From DASUAS01 sp963819475 (lineage in GTDB: Bacteria > Actinomycetota > Acidimicrobiia > IMCC26256 > DASPTH01): 64,000 nucleotides of DNA. A program made the translations under genes and the position numbers. Positions 8,836 through 16,740 of the stretch are shown piece by piece (within the stretch, counting starts at the first letter, position 1; every line of letters begins with the position of its first letter). The DNA is taken from positions 248,001 through 312,000 of the forward strand of contig CAWFWE010000001.1 in NCBI GenBank assembly GCA_963819475.1. The letters run 5' to 3'. The notes beneath the pieces are model-generated. The model was not told the origin of the DNA. It saw only the letters and a program-made list of their open reading frames with translations, and searched no databases.

Positions 8836-10035
8836 TCACGCGTCGAGGAGCGACAGTGCGTTGTCGCGCAGGATCTTCCTGGCGTCGTCGGGATCGAGCT
8901 TCTCGAGGTAGCGGGCGTAGTCGGCCGGTTGCTGCGTGCCCTCGGCGTGCGGCCAGTCCGACCCGAAGAGCACGCGGTCGGCGCCGATCAGCCGGGTGAG
9001 CGAGGCGATGTCCTCCTCCGGGAACGGCGAGACCCAGAAGTGACGCCGGAAGACCTCGGAGGGCCGCTCGTCGACGGTCGCGCCGAACGCCCGGATGTGA
9101 CGGTCGAGCAGCCCACCGGCGTGGTCGAGCACGTGCATGCAGTACGGCACCCACGCGCACCCGAGCTCGATGCTCAGGATGCGCAACCGTGGAAAGCGAC
9201 CGAAGACGTTCCCCAGCACGAGCGCCAGCGCGGTGTCGAGCATCGGGCGGTCACCGACCCACGACTGCTGCAGGTTCTGCTCGTAGGCACGGTCGGAGAC
9301 GCCGTGCCGTTGCCAGAGGAGACGGAAGGCGTCGGCGTACTGGTCGGTGCCGCCGTAGGCGTGGTAGGCGGCGGGCACCCCGGCCTCTTCCAGGCGCGCC
9401 CAGAACGGATCCCAGACCGGGTCGGCGGGCGACCTGCCGTTGGCCGGTCCGGGCCGCAGCGCGATGAGCCGCGCCCCGCGCTCGAGGACGCGCTCCAGCT
9501 CCTCGGTCGCGCGCACCGGGTCGAGGACGGGGATCGCCGGCGCCGCGTAGAGGCGCTCCTCGTGCGCGAAGCCCCAGTCGTCGTCGAGCCACTCGTTGAA
9601 CGCGCGGAAGACCTTGTAGGTGATCGGCACTTCGGTCGGGTTGAGGCCCTCGATGCCCACCGCGAGGGTCGGGAACAGGAACGCCCGCTCCAGGCCCTGC
9701 TCGTCCATCACCCGGAGCCGCGCCTCGCGCTGCTGGTAGTGGTCGGGCAACGGCTCCAGCTCGCCGTACCGGGACGGGTCCACCGTGCCGCGGCCGGCGC
9801 CCTCGTCGTGCTGCGCCAGCTCCTTGAGCCGCTGGTGGAACGCGCCGGGCTTGGTGATCGGGTTGAACGTGGGGTTCGGCACCATCGTCTGCACGACGTT
9901 GCCGAACAAGAGGTGGCGCCGCTTGCCTTCCGACATCCAGCGCACGAAGCGCTTGACCTCGTCGTCGCCGTACCGGGTGAACGCGTCCTCCGACTCGTAG
10001 TAGTGGTTGTCCGCGTCGATCAGGTTGGAGTCCAT
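8836..10035 (-). CDS. Amidohydrolase 2 family TIM-barrel protein
   Basis: A 399-residue metal-dependent hydrolase/decarboxylase of the Amidohydro_2 (ACMSD-like) type. The N-terminus NLIDADNHYYE has the D-x-N-H arrangement replacing the usual D-x-H metal motif. VPAAYHAYGG and the C-terminal VLFGSDWPHAEGTQQP, with the metal-binding Asp region SDWPH, are clear. ATG 10035 has GAGGAGG close upstream; the longer open frame upstream is Arg-rich and antisense to nothing conserved. It would cleave a C-C or C-N bond in ring catabolism, but the substrate cannot be deduced. Downstream of a two-gene SDR/NTF2 unit on the same strand. Confidence 0.82.
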   Translation of the reverse strand: MDSNLIDADNHYYESEDAFTRYGDDEVKRFVRWMSEGKRRHLLFGNVVQTMVPNPTFNPITKPGAFHQRLKELAQHDEGAGRGTVDPSRYGELEPLPDHYQQREARLRVMDEQGLERAFLFPTLAVGIEGLNPTEVPITYKVFRAFNEWLDDDWGFAHEERLYAAPAIPVLDPVRATEELERVLERGARLIALRPGPANGRSPADPVWDPFWARLEEAGVPAAYHAYGGTDQYADAFRLLWQRHGVSDRAYEQNLQQSWVGDRPMLDTALALVLGNVFGRFPRLRILSIELGCAWVPYCMHVLDHAGGLLDRHIRAFGATVDERPSEVFRRHFWVSPFPEEDIASLTRLIGADRVLFGSDWPHAEGTQQPADYARYLEKLDPDDARKILRDNALSLLDA

Positions 10036-10094
10036 GGCCGCCTCCTCGTCGCCGTCATGGTCCCACCGAACCGTCACGGGGGAAACCCCGATGG

Positions 10095-10538
10095 TCAGGC
10101 GAGCGGGTCGACGCGCAGCCGCTCGAGGCGCGTGCGCGCGATCCGCCACGCGCCGTCCTCCCGCACGTACTCCTCGCGATAGTGGCCGTAGCCCTGGAGG
10201 CCGACGCGGGTCCCGTTCTGCTCCGGCCACTCGACGTAGTCGAACATCGCCCAGACGCCGCGCGCGGTGCCGTCACCGGTGATCTCGATCTCGGGCATGT
10301 GGCCGTGGTGCGCGGTGCGGGCACCGATCAGCGCGGTGCTCACGTTGGTGACGATCTCCTCGCGCCCGTTGTTCACCATCTCGGCCTCGGGAACCTCCAT
10401 GACGCAGTCCTTCGCGAAGACCATGCCCCAGTCGTCCCACTGCTTCATGTCCATGAGACGGAAGTAGCGGGCCTTGAGCTGCTTGATCTGCTCGATGTCG
10501 AGGAGCCGCTGCACCGGTGACGTCGCGTCGTCGCTCAT
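10095..10538 (-). CDS. NTF2-like / SnoaL-fold protein
   Basis: A 147-residue NTF2-fold protein. It starts with an alpha-helix ending IEQIKQLKARYFRLMDMKQWDDW, the usual N-terminal helix of SnoaL_4-type proteins, and ends with strands GHYREEYVREDGAWRIARTRLERLR. His-rich AHHGHMPEIEI lies mid-protein. ATG 10538 overlaps the stop of the upstream SDR (ATGA at 10535-10538), so the two are translationally coupled. It probably works on or binds the product of that SDR, but this is inference only. Confidence 0.8.
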   Translation of the reverse strand: MSDDATSPVQRLLDIEQIKQLKARYFRLMDMKQWDDWGMVFAKDCVMEVPEAEMVNNGREEIVTNVSTALIGARTAHHGHMPEIEITGDGTARGVWAMFDYVEWPEQNGTRVGLQGYGHYREEYVREDGAWRIARTRLERLRVDPLA

Positions 10539-11368
10539 GAGGCCTCCATACGGTCGAAGGCGGCGTCCATCGCGGCGCGCCGCTGCTCGTAGATCGGGCG
10601 GAACGAACCGTGCGTGATCACGTAAGGCTCGCCGGCTTCGAGGTCGGTCAGCAGGTTCCGGATCGCGTCCTCGGCGGTGGCGAGGTCGCCGTCGCCCATC
10701 GGCTGGTGGGCCATCATCGCTTCGACGTCACGCTGGTCGAGGACCGATTCGCCCAACTCTGACGGCCGCGCCAGGACGCTGCTCTCGAGATGACGCGTCA
10801 TCATCCCGCCGGGGAACAGGATCGTCACGCCGATGCCTTCGGGCGCGAGCTCTTCGCGCAGCGACTCGGCGAAGCCCATCACGGCGAACTTGCTCGTCTG
10901 GTACGCGCCCAACCGCACCGACGGCGCCAGCACGCTCGACGACGCGGTGAACACGATGCGCCGAGGCCCGCTCCCGGCGCGCATCATCGGGAGGAACTCG
11001 CGCACGGTGCGGACCGTACCGAGCACGTTGACGTTGATCACCCACGACCAGTCCTGCTCGGTCAGGCGATCGATCGCACCGAACTGCTGGACGCCCACGT
11101 TGGAGCAGAGCAGGTCGCAGCCGCCGAGCGCCGTGCGGACGTGCTCGGCGGCGGCCGCCACCGACGCCGCGTCACCGATGTCGACGCGCGTCGACGTCGT
11201 CGTGACCCCCAGCTCGGCGATCGAGGAGGCGGTCGCGGCGGCCGCTTCCTCGTCGATGTCGAGCACGCCGACCTTCATGCCCGCACCCGCGAAGGCCCGC
11301 GCCATCGCCGCCCCGAGGCCGGATCCGGCGCCGGTCACCACCGCGATGCGGCCGGTGAGCTCCGTCAT
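10535..11368 (-). CDS. Short-chain dehydrogenase/reductase
   Basis: A complete classical SDR of 277 residues. Cofactor motif TGAGSGLG at about residues 12-19, an acidic residue at the end of beta-2 (GVLDIDEE) pointing to NAD(H), SNVG in place of NNAG near 90, catalytic Ser in FTASSS and YQTSK near 155. It heads a two-gene unit with the NTF2-like gene. It is divergent from the Rieske operon, whose promoter-like motif lies at 11497. It likely interconverts an alcohol and ketone. Confidence 0.88.
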   Translation of the reverse strand: MTELTGRIAVVTGAGSGLGAAMARAFAGAGMKVGVLDIDEEAAAATASSIAELGVTTTSTRVDIGDAASVAAAAEHVRTALGGCDLLCSNVGVQQFGAIDRLTEQDWSWVINVNVLGTVRTVREFLPMMRAGSGPRRIVFTASSSVLAPSVRLGAYQTSKFAVMGFAESLREELAPEGIGVTILFPGGMMTRHLESSVLARPSELGESVLDQRDVEAMMAHQPMGDGDLATAEDAIRNLLTDLEAGEPYVITHGSFRPIYEQRRAAMDAAFDRMEAS

Positions 11369-11496
11369 GTGTTCCCCCCCGAGATCGTGGAATGCGGGCG
11401 AGACCGTCGTCCGGAGCCGTGGCTCGCCATCCGGGTCAGGCTACCGACGTCGACCGCGACGGCTTGTCGGCGACCGCCGGCGGGTGCTTCAATCCA

Positions 11497-11510
11497 TCTA
11501 GAGATTTGTG
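11497..11510 (+). promoter_or_regulatory. AT-rich TCTAGA-type motif (M1)
   Basis: TCTAGAGATTTGTG stands out in a very GC-rich intergenic region, 28 bases before the Rieske ATG. It aligns with similar motifs at 33395, 35977 and 39983 (consensus T-C/A-T-A-G-A-N-N-T-N-T-N-N-G). It could be a -10 region, an operator, or both. Confidence 0.5.
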
Positions 11511-11538
11511 CCCGAACCCCGCGCGAAGGTCGTGGAGC

Positions 11539-12531
11539 ATGAAGATCCCGTTCACGTGGAAGCCGACCGGCTGGTTCATGGTCGGATGGGCGGCGGAGTT
11601 CCCGGCCGGCGAGGTGCGACCGCTGCGGTACTTCGGTGAGGATCTCGTCGCGTACCGCGACGACGACGGCGTCCTGCACGTGATGTCGGCGCACTGCCCC
11701 CATCTCGGCGCGCACATCGGTCACGGCGGCAGGGTCAACGGCGACTGCGTCGAATGCCCGTACCACGGGTGGGGGTACGGCCCCGACGGGGTGAACCGCT
11801 ACATCCCCTACGAGGATCGGCCGAACGTCACGAAGCAGCTCCGCGTGTGGCCGGTGCTCGAGCAGTACGACTGCGTCTTCCTCTGGCACCAACCCGACGG
11901 CGAGCCACCGCGCTGGGAGATGCCCGACATCTTCCTCTCGTTCCCGCAGATGGAGACGGACCCCTCGGCGTACTACCGGCCGTACCCCGAGCTGTCGGTC
12001 CGCTACGACCACGAGCCGGTCCACCCGCAGCTCCCGCTCGAGAACGCGGCCGACAGCATCCACTTCCAGTACGTGCACCGTGCGACGGTGACGCCGGTGT
12101 TGGTCGACTGGAAGGGCGTCGACCAGGAGTGGCGGTTCGTCACGGGGTGGCCGGACACGCGGAGCGACGATCCGGGCGCGATGGCCCTCCGGATCCACAG
12201 TTGGCTCTTCGGGGTCGGTGGCGCGATCAGCGCCTTCGAAGGCTCGTCGAGCTACCGCCTCGTGTTCGCGACGACCCCGGTCGACGACCACTGCTCCGAC
12301 ATGTTCTATTCCATCTGGTGGCCGAAGCTGCCGGGTGACGAGTCGGCGGTACCACCCGAGGATCTCCGCGAGCGGCTGGAGAAGGAGTTCCTCGTGACGT
12401 TGTGGGACGACCTCGAGATCTGGCGGTACCAGGACTACGTCGAGCACCCCGCGCTGGCGAAGCAGGACGCACGCCCGTACGGATCGCTCCGCAAGTGGGC
12501 GAAGCAGTTCTACGAGATCGAGCCCGGCTGA
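11539..12531 (+). CDS. Rieske [2Fe-2S] non-heme iron oxygenase, KshA-like
   Basis: A 330-residue Rieske oxygenase terminal component. The cluster ligands are in CPHLGAHIGH and CVECPYHGWGY (C-x-H and C-x2-H), about residues 54-77. The mononuclear iron site is in ENAADSIHFQYVH: D-x2-H-x4-H, the pattern of 3-ketosteroid 9-alpha-hydroxylase (KshA)-type oxygenases. Length also fits that group (single alpha subunits around 380), though it is somewhat short. The start ATG 11539 gives the family N-terminus FTWKPTGWFMVGWAAEF; a longer frame upstream has no conserved sequence. No reductase gene is adjacent. It heads the operon containing the UGSC selenoprotein, KAS III-like protein and P450. The exact substrate is unknown. 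Confidence 0.85.
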   Translation: MKIPFTWKPTGWFMVGWAAEFPAGEVRPLRYFGEDLVAYRDDDGVLHVMSAHCPHLGAHIGHGGRVNGDCVECPYHGWGYGPDGVNRYIPYEDRPNVTKQLRVWPVLEQYDCVFLWHQPDGEPPRWEMPDIFLSFPQMETDPSAYYRPYPELSVRYDHEPVHPQLPLENAADSIHFQYVHRATVTPVLVDWKGVDQEWRFVTGWPDTRSDDPGAMALRIHSWLFGVGGAISAFEGSSSYRLVFATTPVDDHCSDMFYSIWWPKLPGDESAVPPEDLRERLEKEFLVTLWDDLEIWRYQDYVEHPALAKQDARPYGSLRKWAKQFYEIEPG

Positions 12532-12533
12532 CG

Positions 12534-13550
12534 GTGGACGTCCTCGACGACATCGAGCGATGCTTCGAGATGGGATGGTCCGACGGTTTGCCCGTCGTCC
12601 CCCCGTATCGGCCACTCGTCGACCGGATGCTGGGCGCCATGGGTTGGGACACCGGCGAGGTCGTCGGCGAGATCGAGGCGCAGCGCATCGAGATCGAAAC
12701 GCAGCAGCTCGCCGCGGCCGCGGTCATGGCCGGCTGCAGGCCGGAGTACGGGCGGCTCCTGCGGTCGCTCTCGGAGCTCCTGGTCGACCCGGCCTTCAAC
12801 CTGAGCGGTGTGGAGGTCACCACCGGCGGCGTGGCGGTGCTGGTGATCGTCGGCGGCCCGATCGTCGAGCAGCTCGGGTTCGAGCACGAGGCCAACGCGA
12901 TCGGCGGGGCCAATTGCCGCGCCAACGGCACGGTGGGTCGCTACGCACAGATGGTCCGCCTGTTCTGCGGGCGCGGCGGCGGGGTCCTGCCCACCCACGG
13001 CACGATGGGCCACCCCGGTCGGCTGTCGTTCTGCATCGCCGAGCACCCCGAGACCCGGTGGCCACCGTTCCACACGCAGACGGGGCTGCCCGCCGACGTG
13101 TCCGCGGTCTCGATCATGGCGGCGGAGGGTCCGAACAGCGTCAACAACCACTACGCGAGCACGCCCGAGCAGATCCTCGACACCATCGCCGACTGCATCG
13201 GCCATTCCGGCGCCACGAACTACTACTGGCACTTCGGCACCAGCGTCGTGGTCGTCGGGCCCGCGCACGCGGACACGATCGCGGGCTCGTACACGCGTGA
13301 GGAGGCTCGGCACCGCCTCTTCGAGCAGGCGCTCCGCTCGACCGACGAGCTCGGCCGTCTCGGCCGCATGCCGACGGTGCCGCGGGAGAAGAGCAAGGTC
13401 GTCTACGGCACCATGCGCTCGCCCTTCGATGCGGAGTCGCAGATCCACCTGCTCGAGAGCGGCGCGCCGGGTGGACGGTTCTCCGCGGTCATCCCCGGTT
13501 GGGTCGGGAACTACCACGTGATGTCGAAGACCGTCGACGAGCAGCGCTGA
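12534..13550 (+). CDS. Uncharacterised Cys-rich protein preceding the UGSC selenoprotein
   Basis: A 338-residue protein with no function I can name. The GTG at 12534 lies 2 bases after the Rieske stop. It opens with an MGWSDGLPVVPPY motif (residues about 13-25), which I recall from a widespread uncharacterised family often beside UGSC proteins. Other fixed-looking features are MAGCRPEYG, GANCRANGTVGRY, a Gly-rich LFCGRGGGVLPTHGTMGHPG, FCIAEH and DCIGH, giving six or more Cys near Gly/His. No signal peptide or membrane segment is seen. It is followed 9 bases later by the UGSC gene, so a shared complex or consecutive reaction is likely. The Cys/His-rich loops could bind metal or act in redox chemistry; this is inference. 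Confidence 0.6.
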   Translation: MDVLDDIERCFEMGWSDGLPVVPPYRPLVDRMLGAMGWDTGEVVGEIEAQRIEIETQQLAAAAVMAGCRPEYGRLLRSLSELLVDPAFNLSGVEVTTGGVAVLVIVGGPIVEQLGFEHEANAIGGANCRANGTVGRYAQMVRLFCGRGGGVLPTHGTMGHPGRLSFCIAEHPETRWPPFHTQTGLPADVSAVSIMAAEGPNSVNNHYASTPEQILDTIADCIGHSGATNYYWHFGTSVVVVGPAHADTIAGSYTREEARHRLFEQALRSTDELGRLGRMPTVPREKSKVVYGTMRSPFDAESQIHLLESGAPGGRFSAVIPGWVGNYHVMSKTVDEQR

Positions 13551-13559
13551 GGGGATGAC

Positions 13560-14108
13560 ATGGCCGAGACGACGCATCGCTCCGACGAGTTGGTGGACCC
13601 GATTCCCCGACCGCGCTCGGGCCCGTTCGCGGTGACGGTGCGCCCCGAGATCGACCAGGTGGTCCTGTTCGACAACGGCAAGCCGAACTCCATGGCGATC
13701 CTGCGGCGCACGCAGGCGCCGCTGCGGGCGCGGGGCGTCGACGTCAAGGAGGAGATCCGCAGCAAGCCGTTCGCCGGGGTGCCGGTCGACAGCCAACTGC
13801 TGGGCATGGTGGCCCAGGAGCGGGGCCTGCTCCTCTGCGGCGTCCACGACTGAGGCAGTTGCTCGTCGGGCGGTGCGCTCGACTCCGTGCTCCTGCAGCA
13901 GCTCGGCGTGGCCGCGATCCCCGTCCTCACCGAGCCGTTCCGTGACATGGTGAACGCGATGCTGGCCTTCCAGGAGACCGACCGGCCACTCCCGGTCATC
14001 GTCCTGGACCACCCGATGCAGAACATCGCGCCCGCTGAGATCGACCGACGCGCGCAGCAACTCGCGGATGCCGCCCAACGGCTGCTCGCGGGCGGGGAGC
14101 CGGGGTGA
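13560..14108 (+). CDS. UGSC-family selenoprotein (selenocysteine at codon 98, TGA 13851-13853)
   Basis: The frame starting at ATG 13560 meets TGA at 13851 but continues coherently to 14108, giving 182 residues. Around the TGA the protein reads LLLCGVHD-U-GSCSSGGALDSVLL: exactly U-G-S-C, the signature of the UGSC family of (seleno)proteins, in which position 1 is Sec or Thr/Cys in homologues. The second half (VAAIPVLTEPFRDMVNAML, then PVIVLDHPMQNI) is a plausible alpha/beta continuation. A hairpin fitting the bacterial SECIS rules lies at 13865-13883. The gene overlaps the next start as GTGA (14105-14108), which only makes sense if translation passes the TGA. Its function is not established; a thiol/selenol redox role is likely. 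If read as a stop, a 97-residue protein would result. Confidence 0.85.
13865..13883 (+). promoter_or_regulatory. Candidate bacterial SECIS hairpin of the UGSC gene
   Basis: GTCGGGC (13865-13871) pairs with GCTCGAC (13877-13883), including one G-U pair, around the loop GGTGC. The loop begins 18 bases after the TGA and has G in its first two positions, matching the rules for bacterial SECIS elements (apical loop about 16-37 bases downstream, G at loop position 1 or 2). It lies inside the coding frame, as bacterial SECIS must. Confidence 0.65.
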
Positions 14109-15088
14109 GCGGCGCGCTCTCGGTGCTCGGGATCGGTCGGGAGCTTCCGCCTGCGGTCAGCGTCCGCGACCATGCGGCGGCCCACGGCGCGGACGTGAGC
14201 GACTACCGCGGTTGGGAGCACGCGTGCCACGGCGGTGCCGACGACCACCCGAGCACCATGGGCGCACACGCCCTGCGTGTCGCGCTCGACGACGCGAGGG
14301 TGCCGGCCGAGGACCTGCGGCTGGTGATCTACTCGGGCGCGTCCCGCGACTACGTGCCGTCGTGGTCGGTCTCGAGCGAGGTGATGCACCGCTGCGGCGC
14401 CTCGGAGCGGTGCGTCGGTCTCGACATGACCGCGGGATGTCTCGCCACCGTCGCCGCGCTCGACCTGGTCCAGGGGTGGCTCGCCGCGCACGGCGGCGGG
14501 CACGCGGCGGTGGTCGCGGCCGAGCGCTGGTCGCAGACCATCGACTACGCCGACCCGGGCACGGTCAACCTGTGGGCCTACGGCGACAGCGCCGGGGCGC
14601 TGGTCGTCGGGCAGGACGTCGGGCAACCGTCGCGGATCGACTTCCTCGGTGCGGAGTTCCGCTCGGCCAGCCAGAACAACGGACACATCCTCATCCCGTA
14701 CGGCGGCACGCGCGAGCCGGTGGCGCCCCCCGGCGTGAACCCGAACGTCCGCCAGGTCAGCGACCGTCCGAAGCAGCAGATCACGGACTCGTACCGCAAG
14801 GGCTATCGCGACGCGTTCGACGCGCTCCGGGACCGGTTCGACCGGGAGCCGACGCGCCTGGTCTGCAACCAGCTGTCGCCGAACCTCGTGGGCATGGTCG
14901 GCACGGTGTTCGGTCTCGAGGACGCCACCATCGTCACCGGCCACGACACCGGGCACCTCGGTGGTCCCGACGTGATCGTCGGCCTCGGCGCCTTCCTCGA
15001 CGGAGCCTTCGGCGACGACACCGTCCTCATGAGCGCGAGCGCGGCGTACGGGTTCGGCGCCGCCTTCCTCGTCCCACCCGAACCATGA
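14105..15088 (+). CDS. Thiolase-fold KAS III (FabH)-like condensing enzyme
   Basis: A 327-residue protein of the beta-ketoacyl-ACP synthase III / OleA-like fold. The nucleophile Cys is in DMTAGCLATV near residue 118. The usual catalytic His (HQAN-type motif) appears replaced by Asn in CNQLSPNLVGMV, and the usual Asn motif (GN) by His in TGHDTGHLGG, so the triad looks altered to Cys-Asn-His by position. It may act as a thioester-handling rather than a condensing enzyme. GTG 14105 overlaps the UGSC stop (GTGA), so the two are translated together. The P450 follows. The substrate is unknown, with acyl-CoA the best guess from context. Confidence 0.75.
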   Translation: MSGALSVLGIGRELPPAVSVRDHAAAHGADVSDYRGWEHACHGGADDHPSTMGAHALRVALDDARVPAEDLRLVIYSGASRDYVPSWSVSSEVMHRCGASERCVGLDMTAGCLATVAALDLVQGWLAAHGGGHAAVVAAERWSQTIDYADPGTVNLWAYGDSAGALVVGQDVGQPSRIDFLGAEFRSASQNNGHILIPYGGTREPVAPPGVNPNVRQVSDRPKQQITDSYRKGYRDAFDALRDRFDREPTRLVCNQLSPNLVGMVGTVFGLEDATIVTGHDTGHLGGPDVIVGLGAFLDGAFGDDTVLMSASAAYGFGAAFLVPPEP

Positions 15089-15102
15089 ACAGGGAACATC
15101 AC

Positions 15103-16336
15103 ATGACGACGGCTTCCACCGAGAACCTCGGCTCGATCTTCGCCGACCCGGCCGCGTACGCCGACCCCGAACGCTGGCACGCGGCGGCGAAGCGCATCCG
15201 GGAGGAGTCGCCGATCCTGAAGGTGTCGGTGCCGGACTTCCCCGCGTTCTGGGCGATCACGAGGCACGACGACGCGATGGAGATCGAGCGCCGTCCGGAC
15301 CTGTTCACCAATGCGCCGGTGCCGACGCTCGCGCCCCTGGCCCGCGTCGCCGCCATGGACCAGACGCCGGTCAAGACCCTGATCCAGATGGACGGCGAGC
15401 AGCACAAGGCGAACCGCAACCTCGTCAACGACTGGTTCAAGCCCGGGAACCTCAAGCGCCTGCAGGATCGCATCGACACGTTGGCGGAGCAGTCGGTCGA
15501 CCGCATGGCGGAGATGGGCGGCCGGTGCGACTTCGTGAACGACGTCGCACTGCACTATCCGCTCCAGGTGATCCTGTCGATCCTGGGGCTGCCGGCGGGC
15601 GACTACCCGCGCATGCTCCAACTCACGCAGGAGATGTTCGGCGCCGAAGACCCCGACATCGGGCGCGTAGGCGAGGACGAAGCGATGCTCGGGGTCCTGC
15701 TCGACTTCGTGAACTACTTCACCGCGCTGGCGAGCGATCGGCGGGCGCACCCCACCGGGGACCTGGCGTCGGTGATCGCCAACGCCGAGATCGACGGTCA
15801 GCCACTCGCCGACCTGGACATGCTCGGCCACTATGTGATCATCGCCACCGCCGGCCACGACACGACGTCGAGTGCGATCGCGGGGGGCCTGCTGGCGCTG
15901 ATCGAGCACCCGGACCAGCTCGAGCTGCTGCAGTCGGAGCCCGAGATCATCGACGACGCCGCCGACGAGATCATCAGGTACGTCTCGCCGGTCAAGCACT
16001 TCATGCGGAACTGCCAGGAGCCGTTCACCCTCCGCGACGTGACGTTCGAACCCGGCGAGCTCTTGTACTTGTCGTTCGCGTCCGCCAACCGTGACCCCGA
16101 GGTGTTCCCCGACCCGTTCCGGCTCGACGTCCGCCGCGAGAACGCGTCGAGCCACCTCGCCTTCGGCTTCGGCCGGCACTTCTGCCTCGGCGCCCATCTC
16201 GCCCGCATGGAGATCCGCGCCATCTTCAAGGAGCTGCCGCGTCGAGCACATCGAGCTGGCCGGCAACCCGAGGTGGACCCAGGCGTACTTCGTGGAGGGG
16301 CCGAAGAGCATCCCGATCACGTACCGGCTGCGCTGA
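15103..16336 (+). pseudogene. Cytochrome P450 with a frameshift near its C-terminus
   Basis: A P450 monooxygenase, expected to hydroxylate a hydrophobic substrate. The I-helix motif AGHDTTSSA, the ExxR helix (DEIIRYVSP, near residue 290) and the heme-Cys loop FGFGRHFCLGAHLARME are all in frame. At about 16234-16244 the frame changes: FKEL is followed in frame by PRRAHRAG, while the +1 frame gives the expected VEHIELAGNPRW and GPKSIPITYRLR ending at 16336. A 2-base loss (or 1-base gain) explains it; total length is 3n+1. ATG 15103 is chosen for its AGGGAAC upstream; ATG 15085 overlapping the previous stop is an alternative. The lesion removes only the last 30 residues' frame, so check reads before calling it dead. 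Confidence 0.8.
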
Positions 16337-16740
16337 CGACGGAGGCGCGCCTGGGACAGCCCCAGCGACTCGCCACCTGCCGGCCCGGCCCCGCGCCCGA
16401 TGACCTCACCCGGGCTCTCGTCGGTGGAACTGGACCTCGTCGTGTAACCCCGCCGAGCAAGCGACACGCGTGGGCAAGTTCCGCTCCGCGCTCCTCTCCG
16501 GCGCGCGCTCGTGGACGTTCGGTGCGTCGTCATGTGCGCGGATCGGGTGCGCGAAGTCGCAGCAGTTCTGCGCCCGAGCTAGGTCCCCTGCGCCGCGTCA
16601 TGTCGGGGCGGGGAACTGCTCCGACCATCGCCATTCGACATCGGACCGAGTTTGCCGAACACTGCGCACGCCAGCCGCTGCCGACCGCATTCATTCGATC
16701 TCTCGGCAGCCAGTCACCCGGACGTATTTCCTTGGGGTCT
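16337..16740. other. 404-bp intergenic region without a recognisable gene
   Basis: Between the P450 end and the convergent glycosyltransferase. No frame shows family features. It holds one copy of a 40-bp dispersed repeat (16515-16554) and a locally lower GC stretch around 16640-16740. No clear terminator with a T-tract was found. Confidence 0.6.
16515..16554 (+). repeat. 40-bp dispersed repeat, copy 1
   Basis: Begins ACGTTCGGTGCGTCGT and matches 21556-21595 at 38 of 40 positions (two C/T differences). Flanks are unrelated. Both copies lie in intergenic DNA near gene ends; shorter relatives starting ACGTTCGG occur at 23050 and 26606. Confidence 0.7.

Noticed and set aside
14068..15102. Long upstream extension of the P450 frame
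   Set aside because: It overlaps the KAS III-like gene in another frame and is Arg-rich; the P450 begins at ATG 15103.
16231..16250. Programmed frameshift in the P450
   Set aside because: No slippery heptamer or stimulatory structure was seen, and P450s are not known to need one.
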